A DNA stretch of 64,000 nt, from NCBI RefSeq assembly GCF_008642355.1, contig NZ_CP029193.1, positions 992,001 through 1,056,000 on the forward strand. Reading direction: 5' to 3'. How positions within the stretch are numbered: the first letter of the stretch is position 1; each line of letters starts with the position of its first letter. Shown piece after piece: positions 8,578 to 15,334 of the stretch. Below the pieces are notes generated by a model. That model saw only the letters and a list, made by a program, of their open reading frames with translations, was not told the origin of the DNA and did not search any database. Position numbers and translations under genes: made by a program. This DNA is from Streptomyces venezuelae. Lineage in GTDB: Bacteria; Actinomycetota; Actinomycetes; Streptomycetales; Streptomycetaceae.

Positions 8578-8692
8578 TAAGGCTGGACGTCTCCGGGGGC
8601 CTCTACCCCGCCTCGCTGGTAGGCCCCTGTTAGGGCCGTCGATAGCGGGAGGGACTGCGGTTGCCCGCGCCCGGCTGATCCCGGCAGACGCG

Positions 8693-8793
8693 TCACGGGG
8701 CCGGACTCGAACCGGCGGCCTCGGATCTCAGGGGGCTTGCCGTCGCGATCGGCGCTACCCCACACCGTGCTCTATCCGCTGAGCTACCCGCAC
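8693..8793 (-). ncRNA. tRNA-like RNA with an enlarged anticodon-side arm
   Basis: Read on the minus strand, a good D-arm (GCTC, loop AGCGGATA, GAGC) and a perfect T-arm (GCCGG, TTCGAGT, CCGGC) occur in normal tRNA order. The ends GTGCGGG and CCCGTGA pair at six of seven positions with two wobbles. The span is 101 nt rather than about 76, because the anticodon region is replaced by about 50 nt that can fold as a long interrupted arm: CGG/CCG, GGGG/CCCC, then GCCG/CGGC with loop ATCGCGA. It lies just after the gene at 8821 and before the terminator at 8551. It may be a decayed tRNA or a tRNA mimic; no anticodon can be assigned. Confidence 0.5.
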
Positions 8794-8820
8794 GGCCAGT
8801 CTGGCACGAGGGGCTGACAG

Positions 8821-9159
8821 TCAGTGGATGTTCCGCCGACGAGCTTCGCGACGGATCCGGACGGCCAACTGCTGTGCCTGAAGGGCCCGTTCCCGCTGTG
8901 TCTTCGTCAGGTGAGAAGGCAGGGGGTGCGGCTCGCCTCTGAAGTCGACGAACAGGTCGGACTTCCATGTGAGCGGCAGCATGTCGGCACTGTCGTAGCA
9001 GTCGGTCCAGCTGATGCGGTGCCCTGATGGCGGGCAGCAGATGTCGGCGTGCGCCGTGGCGAGCAGTTCGTGGGCTTCCTCGCCGCCGAGCTCGGTGTCG
9101 TGTGGTTCGCCGAGGTGGCGCGAGATGAACTTGGCGGCGTTCACGCGGCCTATGGTCAT
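8821..9159 (-). CDS. Hypothetical phage-type protein
   Basis: A 112-residue protein from ATG 9159, preceded by AGGGGGACTC. It has a CCPPSGHRISWTDCYDSADM segment that may bind metal and a basic C-terminal helix (KTQRERALQAQQLAVRIRRE). No family recognised. The tRNA-like element follows within 30 bases on the same strand. Confidence 0.6.
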   Translation of the reverse strand: MTIGRVNAAKFISRHLGEPHDTELGGEEAHELLATAHADICCPPSGHRISWTDCYDSADMLPLTWKSDLFVDFRGEPHPLPSHLTKTQRERALQAQQLAVRIRREARRRNIH

Positions 9160-9289
9160 GAGTCCCCCTGGACTCGCGTGCAGTCGAACCCCGACCGCGA
9201 TAGGCCCCGCGCCTGACATCACCGTAGGGCACGACAGGGGCTTTGTCTCAGACGCCTTCCCCTAGCCCAACTCCGCACAGCAGACGGAT

Positions 9290-9400
9290 GTTTCATAGGT
9301 GGTCCTTCGTGAACTGCAACACTGAGTCGGGATCGCCGCAGCACGTTTTGTTTCATGGAGCGTTTCAAAAGACCTGCGGGTTGCAACACCCCCATGAAAC
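9290..9400. repeat. Repeated GTTTCAT motifs before the recombinase gene
   Basis: GTTTCAT occurs at 9290 and 9350, a near copy GTTTCAA at 9362, and the reverse complement ATGAAAC at 9394. TTGCAACAC or TGCAACAC also occurs twice. The arrangement directly upstream of a serine recombinase resembles a resolvase binding region (res site), which is inference. Confidence 0.4.
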
Positions 9401-9408
9401 GATGGGGT

Positions 9409-10278
9409 ATGGCCGCCGACCCGTACATCCTCGTCGAGCAATACGACTGCCCGATGTCCACCTGCCAGGCCCCCACCGGCTCTCCCTGCCGAACCGCCAA
9501 GGGCCGCGTCGCGATCCAATACCACACTGCCCGTTTCCGGCTCGTCCCGCACCTGAAGAAGGAACTCAGCGTTCCAACTCCCGCTGCTCGCAAGCCCGGA
9601 CAGCGGTGGGAAGCTCTACCCGCCCCCACGGCGGCGAAGACTGGCGGCGCCACCGGCAACGTGCGCATCGGATACGCGCGAGCCTCCACCGCCCGCCAGT
9701 CCCTCGACTACCAGCTCGACGCGCTCAACGATGCCGACGTCAGCCGGATCTTCTCCGAGAAGGTCAGCACCCGCGTCAAAGCCCGGCCCGAACTGACCAA
9801 GGCCATCGAGTTCGCGCGCGAACTCCGCACGACCGGGCTCGAAGTGACGCTCGTCGTCCACGAGCACAAGCGTCTCGGCCGCGGCGCCGACCTCGTCAAC
9901 CTCGCCGAGAGCCTCAAGGAGTACGGCATCCGCCTGGAGTTCCTCACCGGCGAGCTCCGCGGCGAACACGACCCGTCCGGACCGATGTTCGCGTTCTGCG
10001 CCGCCATGTCCGGCATGGAACGCGAGTACATCCGCGAGCGTACCCTCGACGGGCACGAGACCGCCCGCAAGAACGGCAAGACCATCGGCGGCGCCAGCGT
10101 CACCGACGACGACATGCTCGGCATGGCACTCCACCTGCGCGACCAGAACCTCAGCCTGCGCGAGATCGCAGGCAAGCTCGTCATCACAAGCGGCAGGAAG
10201 AAAGGGCAGCATCCGTCGCCAGCAACCGTGATGCGGATGCTCCGCGACCACGACGAGGCCGCAGCCCTGGCGCAGTGA
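9409..10278 (+). CDS. Small serine recombinase (resolvase/invertase type)
   Basis: Cuts and rejoins DNA through a 5'-phosphoserine. The protein is about 289 residues: an N-terminal Cys-rich segment (YDCPMSTCQAPTGSPCRTAK), then the catalytic domain starting RIGYARASTARQSLDYQLDA with the active Ser near residue 93. MSGMEREYIRERTLDG follows, and a C-terminal helix-turn-helix (LSLREIAGKLVITSG). It is resolvase-sized, not a large serine integrase of about 500 residues. ATG 9409 is preferred; 9394 and 9355 are in frame. It may resolve or invert element DNA rather than integrate it. Confidence 0.85.
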   Translation: MAADPYILVEQYDCPMSTCQAPTGSPCRTAKGRVAIQYHTARFRLVPHLKKELSVPTPAARKPGQRWEALPAPTAAKTGGATGNVRIGYARASTARQSLDYQLDALNDADVSRIFSEKVSTRVKARPELTKAIEFARELRTTGLEVTLVVHEHKRLGRGADLVNLAESLKEYGIRLEFLTGELRGEHDPSGPMFAFCAAMSGMEREYIRERTLDGHETARKNGKTIGGASVTDDDMLGMALHLRDQNLSLREIAGKLVITSGRKKGQHPSPATVMRMLRDHDEAAALAQ

Positions 10279-10378
10279 TCAGCCGCGATACGGCATGTTA
10301 TCGAGAGTCGCTACTGATCAACTACGCACAGCTGTCGGCATACTTGGCGCTCGGCATAGCGATCACTAGCCTGCCGCT

Positions 10379-10843
10379 ATGAGACGCGTCGTCTTCGACT
10401 CCAACGCCATTGATCCACTCGCCGTGACAGAAGGCGCGTTCGAGACCCTGAAGGAGGCGACGGTCTCAGGCTCGCTCGAAGTGTTGTACACGCACATCAC
10501 GATCGACGAGCTCACCGCAATCCCTGATCCCGGCCGCCGTTCTCTGCTCGTGCTACTCATGGCCGACCTCGGCCGCCTGGTTCCTACTGGGACCGCAGCC
10601 GTCGACTTCTCCCGCCTCAACTTCTGCAGGGTCGGGAGCGACACCGACGGAGACCTCCTAGAGGCCCTGCGATCAGGGAACGTCAATCACACGCGCGATG
10701 CATTGATCGCCTCGACCGCTCGATACGAGAAGTGTGCACTCGTCACCAATGAACGCAGGCTGACCGCCCGATCGCGAGAGTGGGACATCGAGGTGCTCAC
10801 CACGCAGGAGCTGCTGGCCGAGTTCGCCACGCCCGCAACGTAG
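10379..10843 (+). CDS. PIN-domain protein
   Basis: A 154-residue PIN-type nuclease candidate. The acidic active-site pattern is present: Asp in VVFDSNAIDP, Glu in ITIDELTAIP, Asp in HTRDALIAST, and the late VTNERRL motif where the fourth acid sits. PIN proteins are RNases, often VapC toxins, but there is no VapB-like antitoxin directly upstream, so a stand-alone nuclease is also possible. The upstream 100 bases probably hold its promoter. Confidence 0.75.
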   Translation: MRRVVFDSNAIDPLAVTEGAFETLKEATVSGSLEVLYTHITIDELTAIPDPGRRSLLVLLMADLGRLVPTGTAAVDFSRLNFCRVGSDTDGDLLEALRSGNVNHTRDALIASTARYEKCALVTNERRLTARSREWDIEVLTTQELLAEFATPAT

Positions 10844-10972
10844 ATGGAAGCGCTGCGGGTCGACCCGCAGCGCCCAAGGGAACGTTATGCGCTAGTTCAG
10901 CCCTGCGGCGCTACTGACATCCGGTCCGGCCTCCGGAAGACTCGCAACGCTGACAGCGGCGAAGGGATGGAC

Positions 10973-11155
10973 ATGCCGGAACGAAAGTACGACCAACTTC
11001 AGGCGCGGGCGATCAGCAACTTGGACGACGCGGACGCTGAGACTGCGGGCTCCGCAGATCAAACGGCGCTCCTCGCTCGGGCTCAGGTACACGCCCTGCT
11101 CGCCGTCGGCGCCGCGATCAAGGATCTAGTGGAGGCGGTCCGCGAGAGCCGCTAG
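10973..11155 (+). CDS. Small hypothetical protein
   Basis: A 60-residue helical protein (MPERKYDQLQARAISNLDDA). ATG 10973 is chosen because GAAGGG lies six bases upstream. No family recognised. Confidence 0.5.
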   Translation: MPERKYDQLQARAISNLDDADAETAGSADQTALLARAQVHALLAVGAAIKDLVEAVRESR

Positions 11156-11189
11156 GCCCCGTTCCCCTACCGACTCAGGAGGGCGGGGC
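11156..11189 (+). terminator. Terminator hairpin
   Basis: GCCCC and GGGGC arms, with inner TCCCCT/AGGAGGG partial pairing, immediately after the stop at 11155. Confidence 0.45.
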
Positions 11190-11272
11190 GCGTTGCGCTT
11201 CGGCTTCCCCTCTCCCCCCGGTCTCCGCTTCTCCCCTACGGTGTCCCGATCAGTTCAACCCTGGGGGGACAT

Positions 11273-11962
11273 ATGCGCGTTCGCACCAGCGCGGTCACGA
11301 TCAGCCTGCTTCTCGCCGCGGTCACCGCATGCGGCAGCGACGACGGCGACCCCGACGAGAAGTCGGCCGCAGCGAAGCCGTCCACGAAGCAGGTCGACTG
11401 TACGGACGAGTACCTCAGCCAGAAGGAGTGGATGGATCACTGCGCCGAGGAGAGCTCCGGCACTGGCGGGGATGGGACTGCCGGGCTGGCGAAGACCTTG
11501 AAGCTCGGCGAGCCGGCGGAGACGATCGGCGACGAAGGGGCCGGCGTCCTCCAGATCACGCCGGACACGGTCGTGTACGTGAAGGAGGGCGGCGGCGAGA
11601 AGTCCGCAAACGGGGTGTTCGCCGTGGCCACGATGAAGGTCAAGGCGATGACCGGCGCACCAGCCGCGCAATCCGCGCCCATCACCGGGGACGGGTGGAA
11701 GTGGATCGCCCCCGACGGGGAGGCCATCGGCTTCGACAGCGGCAACTCGACGAACGTCACCCTGGACAAGTACAGCAGCGGCGGAGAAGTACAGCCGGGC
11801 ACCTATGAGTGGGGCTCGGAAGTCTTCGACCTGACCGCGGCGCAGGCGAAGGGCGGGACGTTGCTCTACACCGACGGCGAGGGGACCGCCTACCGGTGGA
11901 AGATGCCCGTCACGGACACGGGCCCGAACGTCGCCGAGGTGAAGAAGCAGCTGGCGGACTGA
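11273..11962 (+). CDS. Putative lipoprotein
   Basis: A 229-residue exported protein. The N-terminus MRVRTSAVTISLLLAAVTAC is a lipoprotein signal peptide whose lipobox Cys is at residue 20, so it should be anchored outside the cell. The mature part is acidic with beta-strand-like repeats (GWKWIAPDGEAIGFDSGNST). No enzyme motif seen. It may be a lysogenic-conversion or exclusion-type surface protein, which is inference. Confidence 0.75.
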   Translation: MRVRTSAVTISLLLAAVTACGSDDGDPDEKSAAAKPSTKQVDCTDEYLSQKEWMDHCAEESSGTGGDGTAGLAKTLKLGEPAETIGDEGAGVLQITPDTVVYVKEGGGEKSANGVFAVATMKVKAMTGAPAAQSAPITGDGWKWIAPDGEAIGFDSGNSTNVTLDKYSSGGEVQPGTYEWGSEVFDLTAAQAKGGTLLYTDGEGTAYRWKMPVTDTGPNVAEVKKQLAD

Positions 11963-11970
11963 CGCAGAGA

Positions 11971-12007
11971 AGCGCCCCACTTCCCTGGATGAGGGAAGTG
12001 GGGCGCT
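11971..12007. terminator. Strong bidirectional terminator
   Basis: A perfect 15-bp stem (AGCGCCCCACTTCCC and its complement) with a seven-base loop between the converging lipoprotein and Ro60-like genes. CTTGTT follows on the plus strand. Confidence 0.8.
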
Positions 12008-12016
12008 CTTGTTCGC

Positions 12017-13633
12017 TCAGGCAGTTCTGGCCCAGGGCCATTCGGCGTCGCGCCCGGCTTCGAGGAGCGGCACCATGCGGAAGGCGGCGTCGGTGAGACC
12101 GCCGAAGGTGTGGCGCTGACCTCGGCCGGACGGGGCGTGCCCGGCCTGGTAGCCGGCGAGGTTCCACGTGTACAGCTGTGTCGTCTGCGGGATGGACTGG
12201 TCGACTTCGCTGTAGTCGTGCCCCGCCTGCTCGTCGGTGACGATGATGACGCGGTCGTGGCCTGCGAACTCCTGTCGAAGGGCCGCGGCGGTGTCGGTGC
12301 CGCCGCCGAGGAACCATCCGCCGTCTCGCCACTTCTTGACGTCGCTGAGGACGGACCCGCCCGCGGTGAGCGGGAACGCCCTCGTTTTCGCGCCGGGCAG
12401 ATCGCCCATGTAGTAGCGGGCGGAGGAGAAGGAGAGAACGTCGCCGCTGTCGCAGCGGCGCCCGAGTGCGATGCCGAACAGGGCTGCGGCGTCCCAGCGC
12501 ATGAGGGAGCCGTCGCGGGAGAAGGCCTCGTGCATCGACGAGGACGTGTCGACGAGGATCAGTGTCTGGCCGGGCAGCGTCGGGATGTTGACGAGGGACG
12601 CGGTGAGCGCCTTCTCGAGGGCATGGCCCCAGCGTAGCGACGGGGCCGCGTTGTAGGCGGAGTAGAACCGCATCGGCAGCTGGCGGGACTTGGCGACCTG
12701 CTCCGGATCGGCCAGCCGCTTCGCCACCTGCTCGGCGACCTCGTCAGACACTTCGGCCTCGTCGAAGTTGCGCAAGTTCCGCAGCAGCGCCATGTACCCC
12801 ATGGAGGGGATGAGCGCCTCCCACAACTTCGCCTTGTCGACCTTACTGCCCGCCAGGGACAGTGAGTCTTCCCAGGTCATCCCTGCATCGCGCAACGCCT
12901 CGGGGTCAGTGAGCGGATCCAGCACTCCGGTCCGGACCAGGGTGCGCAGTGCTTCGTTCCGTCGGATGACGTGCAGGGTCTCCGGTGTGCCCTCGGCGTT
13001 GCCGTGGCGCCGGTCGAGGGCGTGCTTGAACAGGTCGCCCTGCCAGGGCTTGTCGTCGGCGGGGCTGGCGTGGACGAGGTTGAGGACGTCGCCGAAGCGG
13101 TAGCCCTTGGTCGCAGTGTCGTACTTGAGGAGCGCCCGCTCCGTGTAGAGGCGCTGGACGGCGTCGGCGATGCCGCGCTTGACGGGCTTGGGCAGCTTGC
13201 GGCCGTACTTGGATGTCCAGTAGCCGAGCATCTCGCCGGGCTCGTCGGCGCGCTGGAGGACGGCGTCGATGGCCTGGCGGCTGTAGCCGGGGGCGTTCTG
13301 GAGGATGCGTTCTGCGGTGAACTCGGCGGCTCCGACGAGGGCGGCGGTGCGCATGTTGGCGTCGTTGCGGAGCCAGCGGAGGAAGTCGACGCACCACTGG
13401 GGGTCTTCGGTGGCGAGCTGCCGTATGAGCTGGGTGTATCGGTCGTCGCGCTGGCCGCCCTGCTCGTAGAAAGTGTCCTGGCCGACGAAGTTGGAGACCG
13501 ACAGCAGGAAGAGTTCACTCTTCGCGTCGCGGAGGTATCCGATCGCACCTTCGTGGGTGCGGGTCTGCTCCCCGGTGGTGGTCACGGGCGAGTGGACGGC
13601 GGGACGGGTCGAGCGCGTGTTGAAGCGAGACAT
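12017..13633 (-). CDS. rsr: Ro60/Rsr-type TROVE-domain RNA-binding protein
   Basis: Ring-shaped Ro60 orthologue that binds Y RNAs and structured or misfolded RNAs; in Deinococcus and Salmonella it works with polynucleotide phosphorylase in RNA decay. The 538-residue protein has an alpha-helical TROVE region (residues about 20-350; for example FLRWLRNDANMRTAALVGAA) and a C-terminal von Willebrand A fold. The metal site DTSSSMHEAF begins near residue 361, with TDEQAGHDYSEV near 464. ATG 13633 is chosen since GAGGGG lies upstream; ATG 13648 is an alternative. Two Y-RNA-like RNAs lie directly upstream on the same strand, strongly supporting the assignment. No RtcB/RtcA ligase genes are adjacent. 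Confidence 0.93.
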   Translation of the reverse strand: MSRFNTRSTRPAVHSPVTTTGEQTRTHEGAIGYLRDAKSELFLLSVSNFVGQDTFYEQGGQRDDRYTQLIRQLATEDPQWCVDFLRWLRNDANMRTAALVGAAEFTAERILQNAPGYSRQAIDAVLQRADEPGEMLGYWTSKYGRKLPKPVKRGIADAVQRLYTERALLKYDTATKGYRFGDVLNLVHASPADDKPWQGDLFKHALDRRHGNAEGTPETLHVIRRNEALRTLVRTGVLDPLTDPEALRDAGMTWEDSLSLAGSKVDKAKLWEALIPSMGYMALLRNLRNFDEAEVSDEVAEQVAKRLADPEQVAKSRQLPMRFYSAYNAAPSLRWGHALEKALTASLVNIPTLPGQTLILVDTSSSMHEAFSRDGSLMRWDAAALFGIALGRRCDSGDVLSFSSARYYMGDLPGAKTRAFPLTAGGSVLSDVKKWRDGGWFLGGGTDTAAALRQEFAGHDRVIIVTDEQAGHDYSEVDQSIPQTTQLYTWNLAGYQAGHAPSGRGQRHTFGGLTDAAFRMVPLLEAGRDAEWPWARTA

Positions 13634-13657
13634 AAAGAAGCCCCTCACGTGGAGGGG
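13634..13657 (-). promoter_or_regulatory. Hairpin covering the rsr ribosome-binding site
   Basis: On the minus strand CCCCTC-CACGT-GAGGGG is followed by CTTCTTT and then the rsr ATG. The GAGGGG arm is the likely ribosome-binding site, so the hairpin could hide it. The hairpin plus T-rich tail could also end the upstream Y-RNA transcript. Confidence 0.5.
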
Positions 13658-13670
13658 AGGTCAGCGCTGA

Positions 13671-13813
13671 GGGTGCCCGAGATCAAGGTCGGTGACGGAG
13701 ACAAAGCGCTCTAGGCCGCTGAGCTACCTCCGACCGTTGGTCGGTGGACGGGATTTGAACCCGCGTCTCTCTCTTAGCAGGAGAAGTATCCGTCGCCTGC
13801 GCACCGGGCACCC
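13671..13813 (-). ncRNA. yrlA: YrlA-type Y RNA with a circularly permuted tRNA module
   Basis: A 143-nt RNA ends 37 bases before the Ro60 gene. Its ends pair perfectly over nine bases (GGGTGCCCG/CGGGCACCC). An internal loop (5' GTGCGCA, 3' GACCTTGATCT) is followed by an upper stem (GACGGA/TCCGTC). Within that lie, in order: an anticodon-like arm (TTCTC, CTGCTAA, GAGAG), a T-arm (GCGGG, TTCAAAT, CCCGT), an acceptor 3' strand (CCACCGA), a seven-base linker, an acceptor 5' strand (TCGGAGG, six of seven pairs), TA, and a D-arm (GCTC, AGCGGCCTA, GAGC). That is a whole tRNA opened between D and anticodon arms. Known YrlA RNAs carry tRNA mimics beside a Ro-binding stem. Confidence 0.85.
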
Positions 13814-13824
13814 CCGATGCTGTG

Positions 13825-13893
13825 CCTCCCGAGATCAAAGTCGGCGTGCGGTGCTTGTCCAAGAAGTAACCGCCATGCCTGCGCACCGGGAGG
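13825..13893 (-). ncRNA. yrlB: Short Y-RNA-like RNA (YrlB type)
   Basis: A 69-nt RNA just upstream of the longer Y RNA. The ends pair over seven bases (CCTCCCG/CGGGAGG). It shares with its neighbour the 5' block CCCGGTGCGCAGGC and, with one change, the 3' block CCGACTTTGATCTCGGG, the expected Ro60-binding stem and loop. The upper part lacks the tRNA module and ends in a small loop region. A TACAAC box at about 13903-13908 could be a -10 element. Confidence 0.75.
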
Positions 13894-13980
13894 TGCATGA
13901 AGTTGTAGCCCCACTGTAACCGCCAATACCAGTTACATGTCTAGCGGATTGCGGCAACTGTCGCCCCAGAACCGCGAATC

Positions 13981-14014
13981 GCCCCCGCCGCCTGCGCGAG
14001 GCAGGGGCGGGGGC
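13981..14014 (-). terminator. Terminator after lysis-region genes
   Basis: A GC-rich hairpin with CCCCCGCC and GGCGGGGG outer arms and CCTGC/GCAGG inner arms, just beyond the stop at 14020 on the minus strand. Confidence 0.6.
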
Positions 14015-14019
14015 GTCAG

Positions 14020-14175
14020 TTACTCCGTCGGCTCTTCCGGCGGCGTGTCCGGTTCCAGGAACAGCCCCTCGTAGCTGGGCTGCGGGGGTGGTTCGGCGAG
14101 GCCGAGAGCGACGAGGCTGGGGATGTCGGCTGCCGAGTCGTCGACGCGTCGGGCCATGGGACGCGGTTCGGGCAT
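14020..14175 (-). CDS. Small acidic proline-rich protein
   Basis: A 51-residue protein (MPEPRPMARRVDDSAADIPS, acidic proline-rich end) from ATG 14175, two bases after the upstream stop. It is the last gene of the phage late operon before a terminator. No family recognised. Confidence 0.55.
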   Translation of the reverse strand: MPEPRPMARRVDDSAADIPSLVALGLAEPPPQPSYEGLFLEPDTPPEEPTE

Positions 14176-14177
14176 GG

Positions 14178-14537
14178 TCACACTCCTGTCCGGTTGTACT
14201 CGTCGACGCGCGCCGGCGGGGCGGGGGGCTCGATGCCGTGGGAGCGCATCTGCGTACCCAGTTCGGCCACGTATCCGGCGAAGGCGCGCACGAGCGACCG
14301 CAAGCCGCGTTCGCGCTCCTCCACTCGCTCAAGGCGACGCTCCAGACCTTGGCGGATCTCCCGGAAGGACTCCAAGTCGGCCTGCCGTTGATTCGGCTCC
14401 GCGGTCGCCCTGGCTGCCGCCTGAGTTGCTTCCGCTGTCGCCGCCGCGGCCCGTGTCGTCGCCCGCGCTGCAAACAGCCCCGCGACCACCATGCCGACCG
14501 TGCCGATCACGGCCACGATTCCCGCCCACACCGTCAC
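14178..14537 (-). CDS. Membrane-anchored coiled-coil protein of the lysis region
   Basis: A 119-residue protein from GTG 14537, coupled to the upstream stop (GTGA). One N-terminal membrane helix (WAGIVAVIGTVGMVVAGLFA) is followed by a long alanine/glutamate coiled coil (FREIRQGLERRLERVEERER). The layout and position suggest a spanin-like or accessory lysis protein; function is inferred. Confidence 0.6.
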   Translation of the reverse strand: MTVWAGIVAVIGTVGMVVAGLFAARATTRAAAATAEATQAAARATAEPNQRQADLESFREIRQGLERRLERVEERERGLRSLVRAFAGYVAELGTQMRSHGIEPPAPPARVDEYNRTGV

Positions 14538-14977
14538 GGCTTCCGCCCTTTCCTGGCGGCTCTCGGCACTGGGGGGACCGAATGCTCGGGCACCGTGGCC
14601 GCCCACAAGATGACCCCGACGTGACTCGTCAGGTACCAGATGGCGACCCAGGCGCCGCGGGAGTAGTCGCCGGATACGACGGCGACTGTGTAGGCGATGG
14701 CCCACACGGTGGGGGGAATGAGGGCGGCGACGAAGCCGTAGCGGTCGCGGCCGATGCGGAGGAACGCAGACGCCGCGGTGATGAGTCCGCAGGTGATCCA
14801 CAGCCAGGACCAGTGACGGATGTCGCAGAGACGGGTCAGCAGCTCGAGTCCCTGGCCGGGGGGCGGGTCGAAGAGGAAGCTGAGCCCCCAGCACGTCTTA
14901 CCGACCCCGATGATCAGCAAGAAGCTGCCGCGCCGACCGAGCCGCCTTCGCAGCCAGGCGGCCACGCGGCACGGCAC
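14534..14977 (-). CDS. Phage membrane protein
   Basis: A 147-residue protein with about four membrane segments (for example SWLWITCGLITAASAFLRIG and WVAIWYLTSHVGVILWAATV). It starts one base after the holin stop and overlaps the next gene by four bases. Possibly a second holin; no direct evidence. Confidence 0.6.
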   Translation of the reverse strand: MPCRVAAWLRRRLGRRGSFLLIIGVGKTCWGLSFLFDPPPGQGLELLTRLCDIRHWSWLWITCGLITAASAFLRIGRDRYGFVAALIPPTVWAIAYTVAVVSGDYSRGAWVAIWYLTSHVGVILWAATVPEHSVPPVPRAARKGRKP

Positions 14978-15328
14978 TTACGCCACCGGGCGAACGGAAG
15001 CAGGAGTTGCCGGGGAAACCTGGCCGCGGGTGAGCAGACCGAGGACGGCAAGGACCAGAGCGTTGACGGCGCCGACGGTCTCCTGGGACACGTCGAGGCC
15101 ATAGGCGGCGAGGAGCGCAAAGCCGACTGCGGCGAGGCCGGTGAACGCGGACGGTGCGATGGGCCGCGTGACGGCTGCGGTCGCCGCGGCGAAGACAGCT
15201 GAGATGACGGCGACGATCGCTGCCGCCTGCTCTGCCGAGAGTCCGTCGAAACCGAAACTGACGAGGAGGGACAGACCTGCGCTGATGCTGGCGACGATGA
15301 GAGCAGGCTCACGGCCGAAGATCTTCAT
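14978..15328 (-). CDS. Putative holin
   Basis: A 116-residue protein with three or four hydrophobic helices (ALIVASISAGLSLLVSFGFD, IVAVISAVFAAATAAVTRPI, FTGLAAVGFALLAAYGLDVS). It lies six bases downstream of the endolysin gene, the usual place for an actinophage holin, which forms the membrane holes for lysis. Confidence 0.75.
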   Translation of the reverse strand: MKIFGREPALIVASISAGLSLLVSFGFDGLSAEQAAAIVAVISAVFAAATAAVTRPIAPSAFTGLAAVGFALLAAYGLDVSQETVGAVNALVLAVLGLLTRGQVSPATPASVRPVA

Positions 15329-15334
15329 GGTGTC

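Noticed and set aside
8693..8793. Ordinary tRNA gene
   Set aside because: D- and T-arms fit, but there is no seven-base anticodon loop with T33 in a normal place, and the length is 101 nt.
10379..11155. VapBC-type toxin-antitoxin pair
   Set aside because: The PIN gene has no upstream antitoxin. The small downstream gene is helical but shows no AbrB or ribbon-helix-helix pattern.
13741..13817. Ordinary tRNA-Ser(GCT) of 77 nt
   Set aside because: The T-arm and CTGCTAA loop fit, but the upstream 25 bases give no good D-arm. The true D-arm lies downstream, and the whole fits a permuted module inside a Y RNA better.
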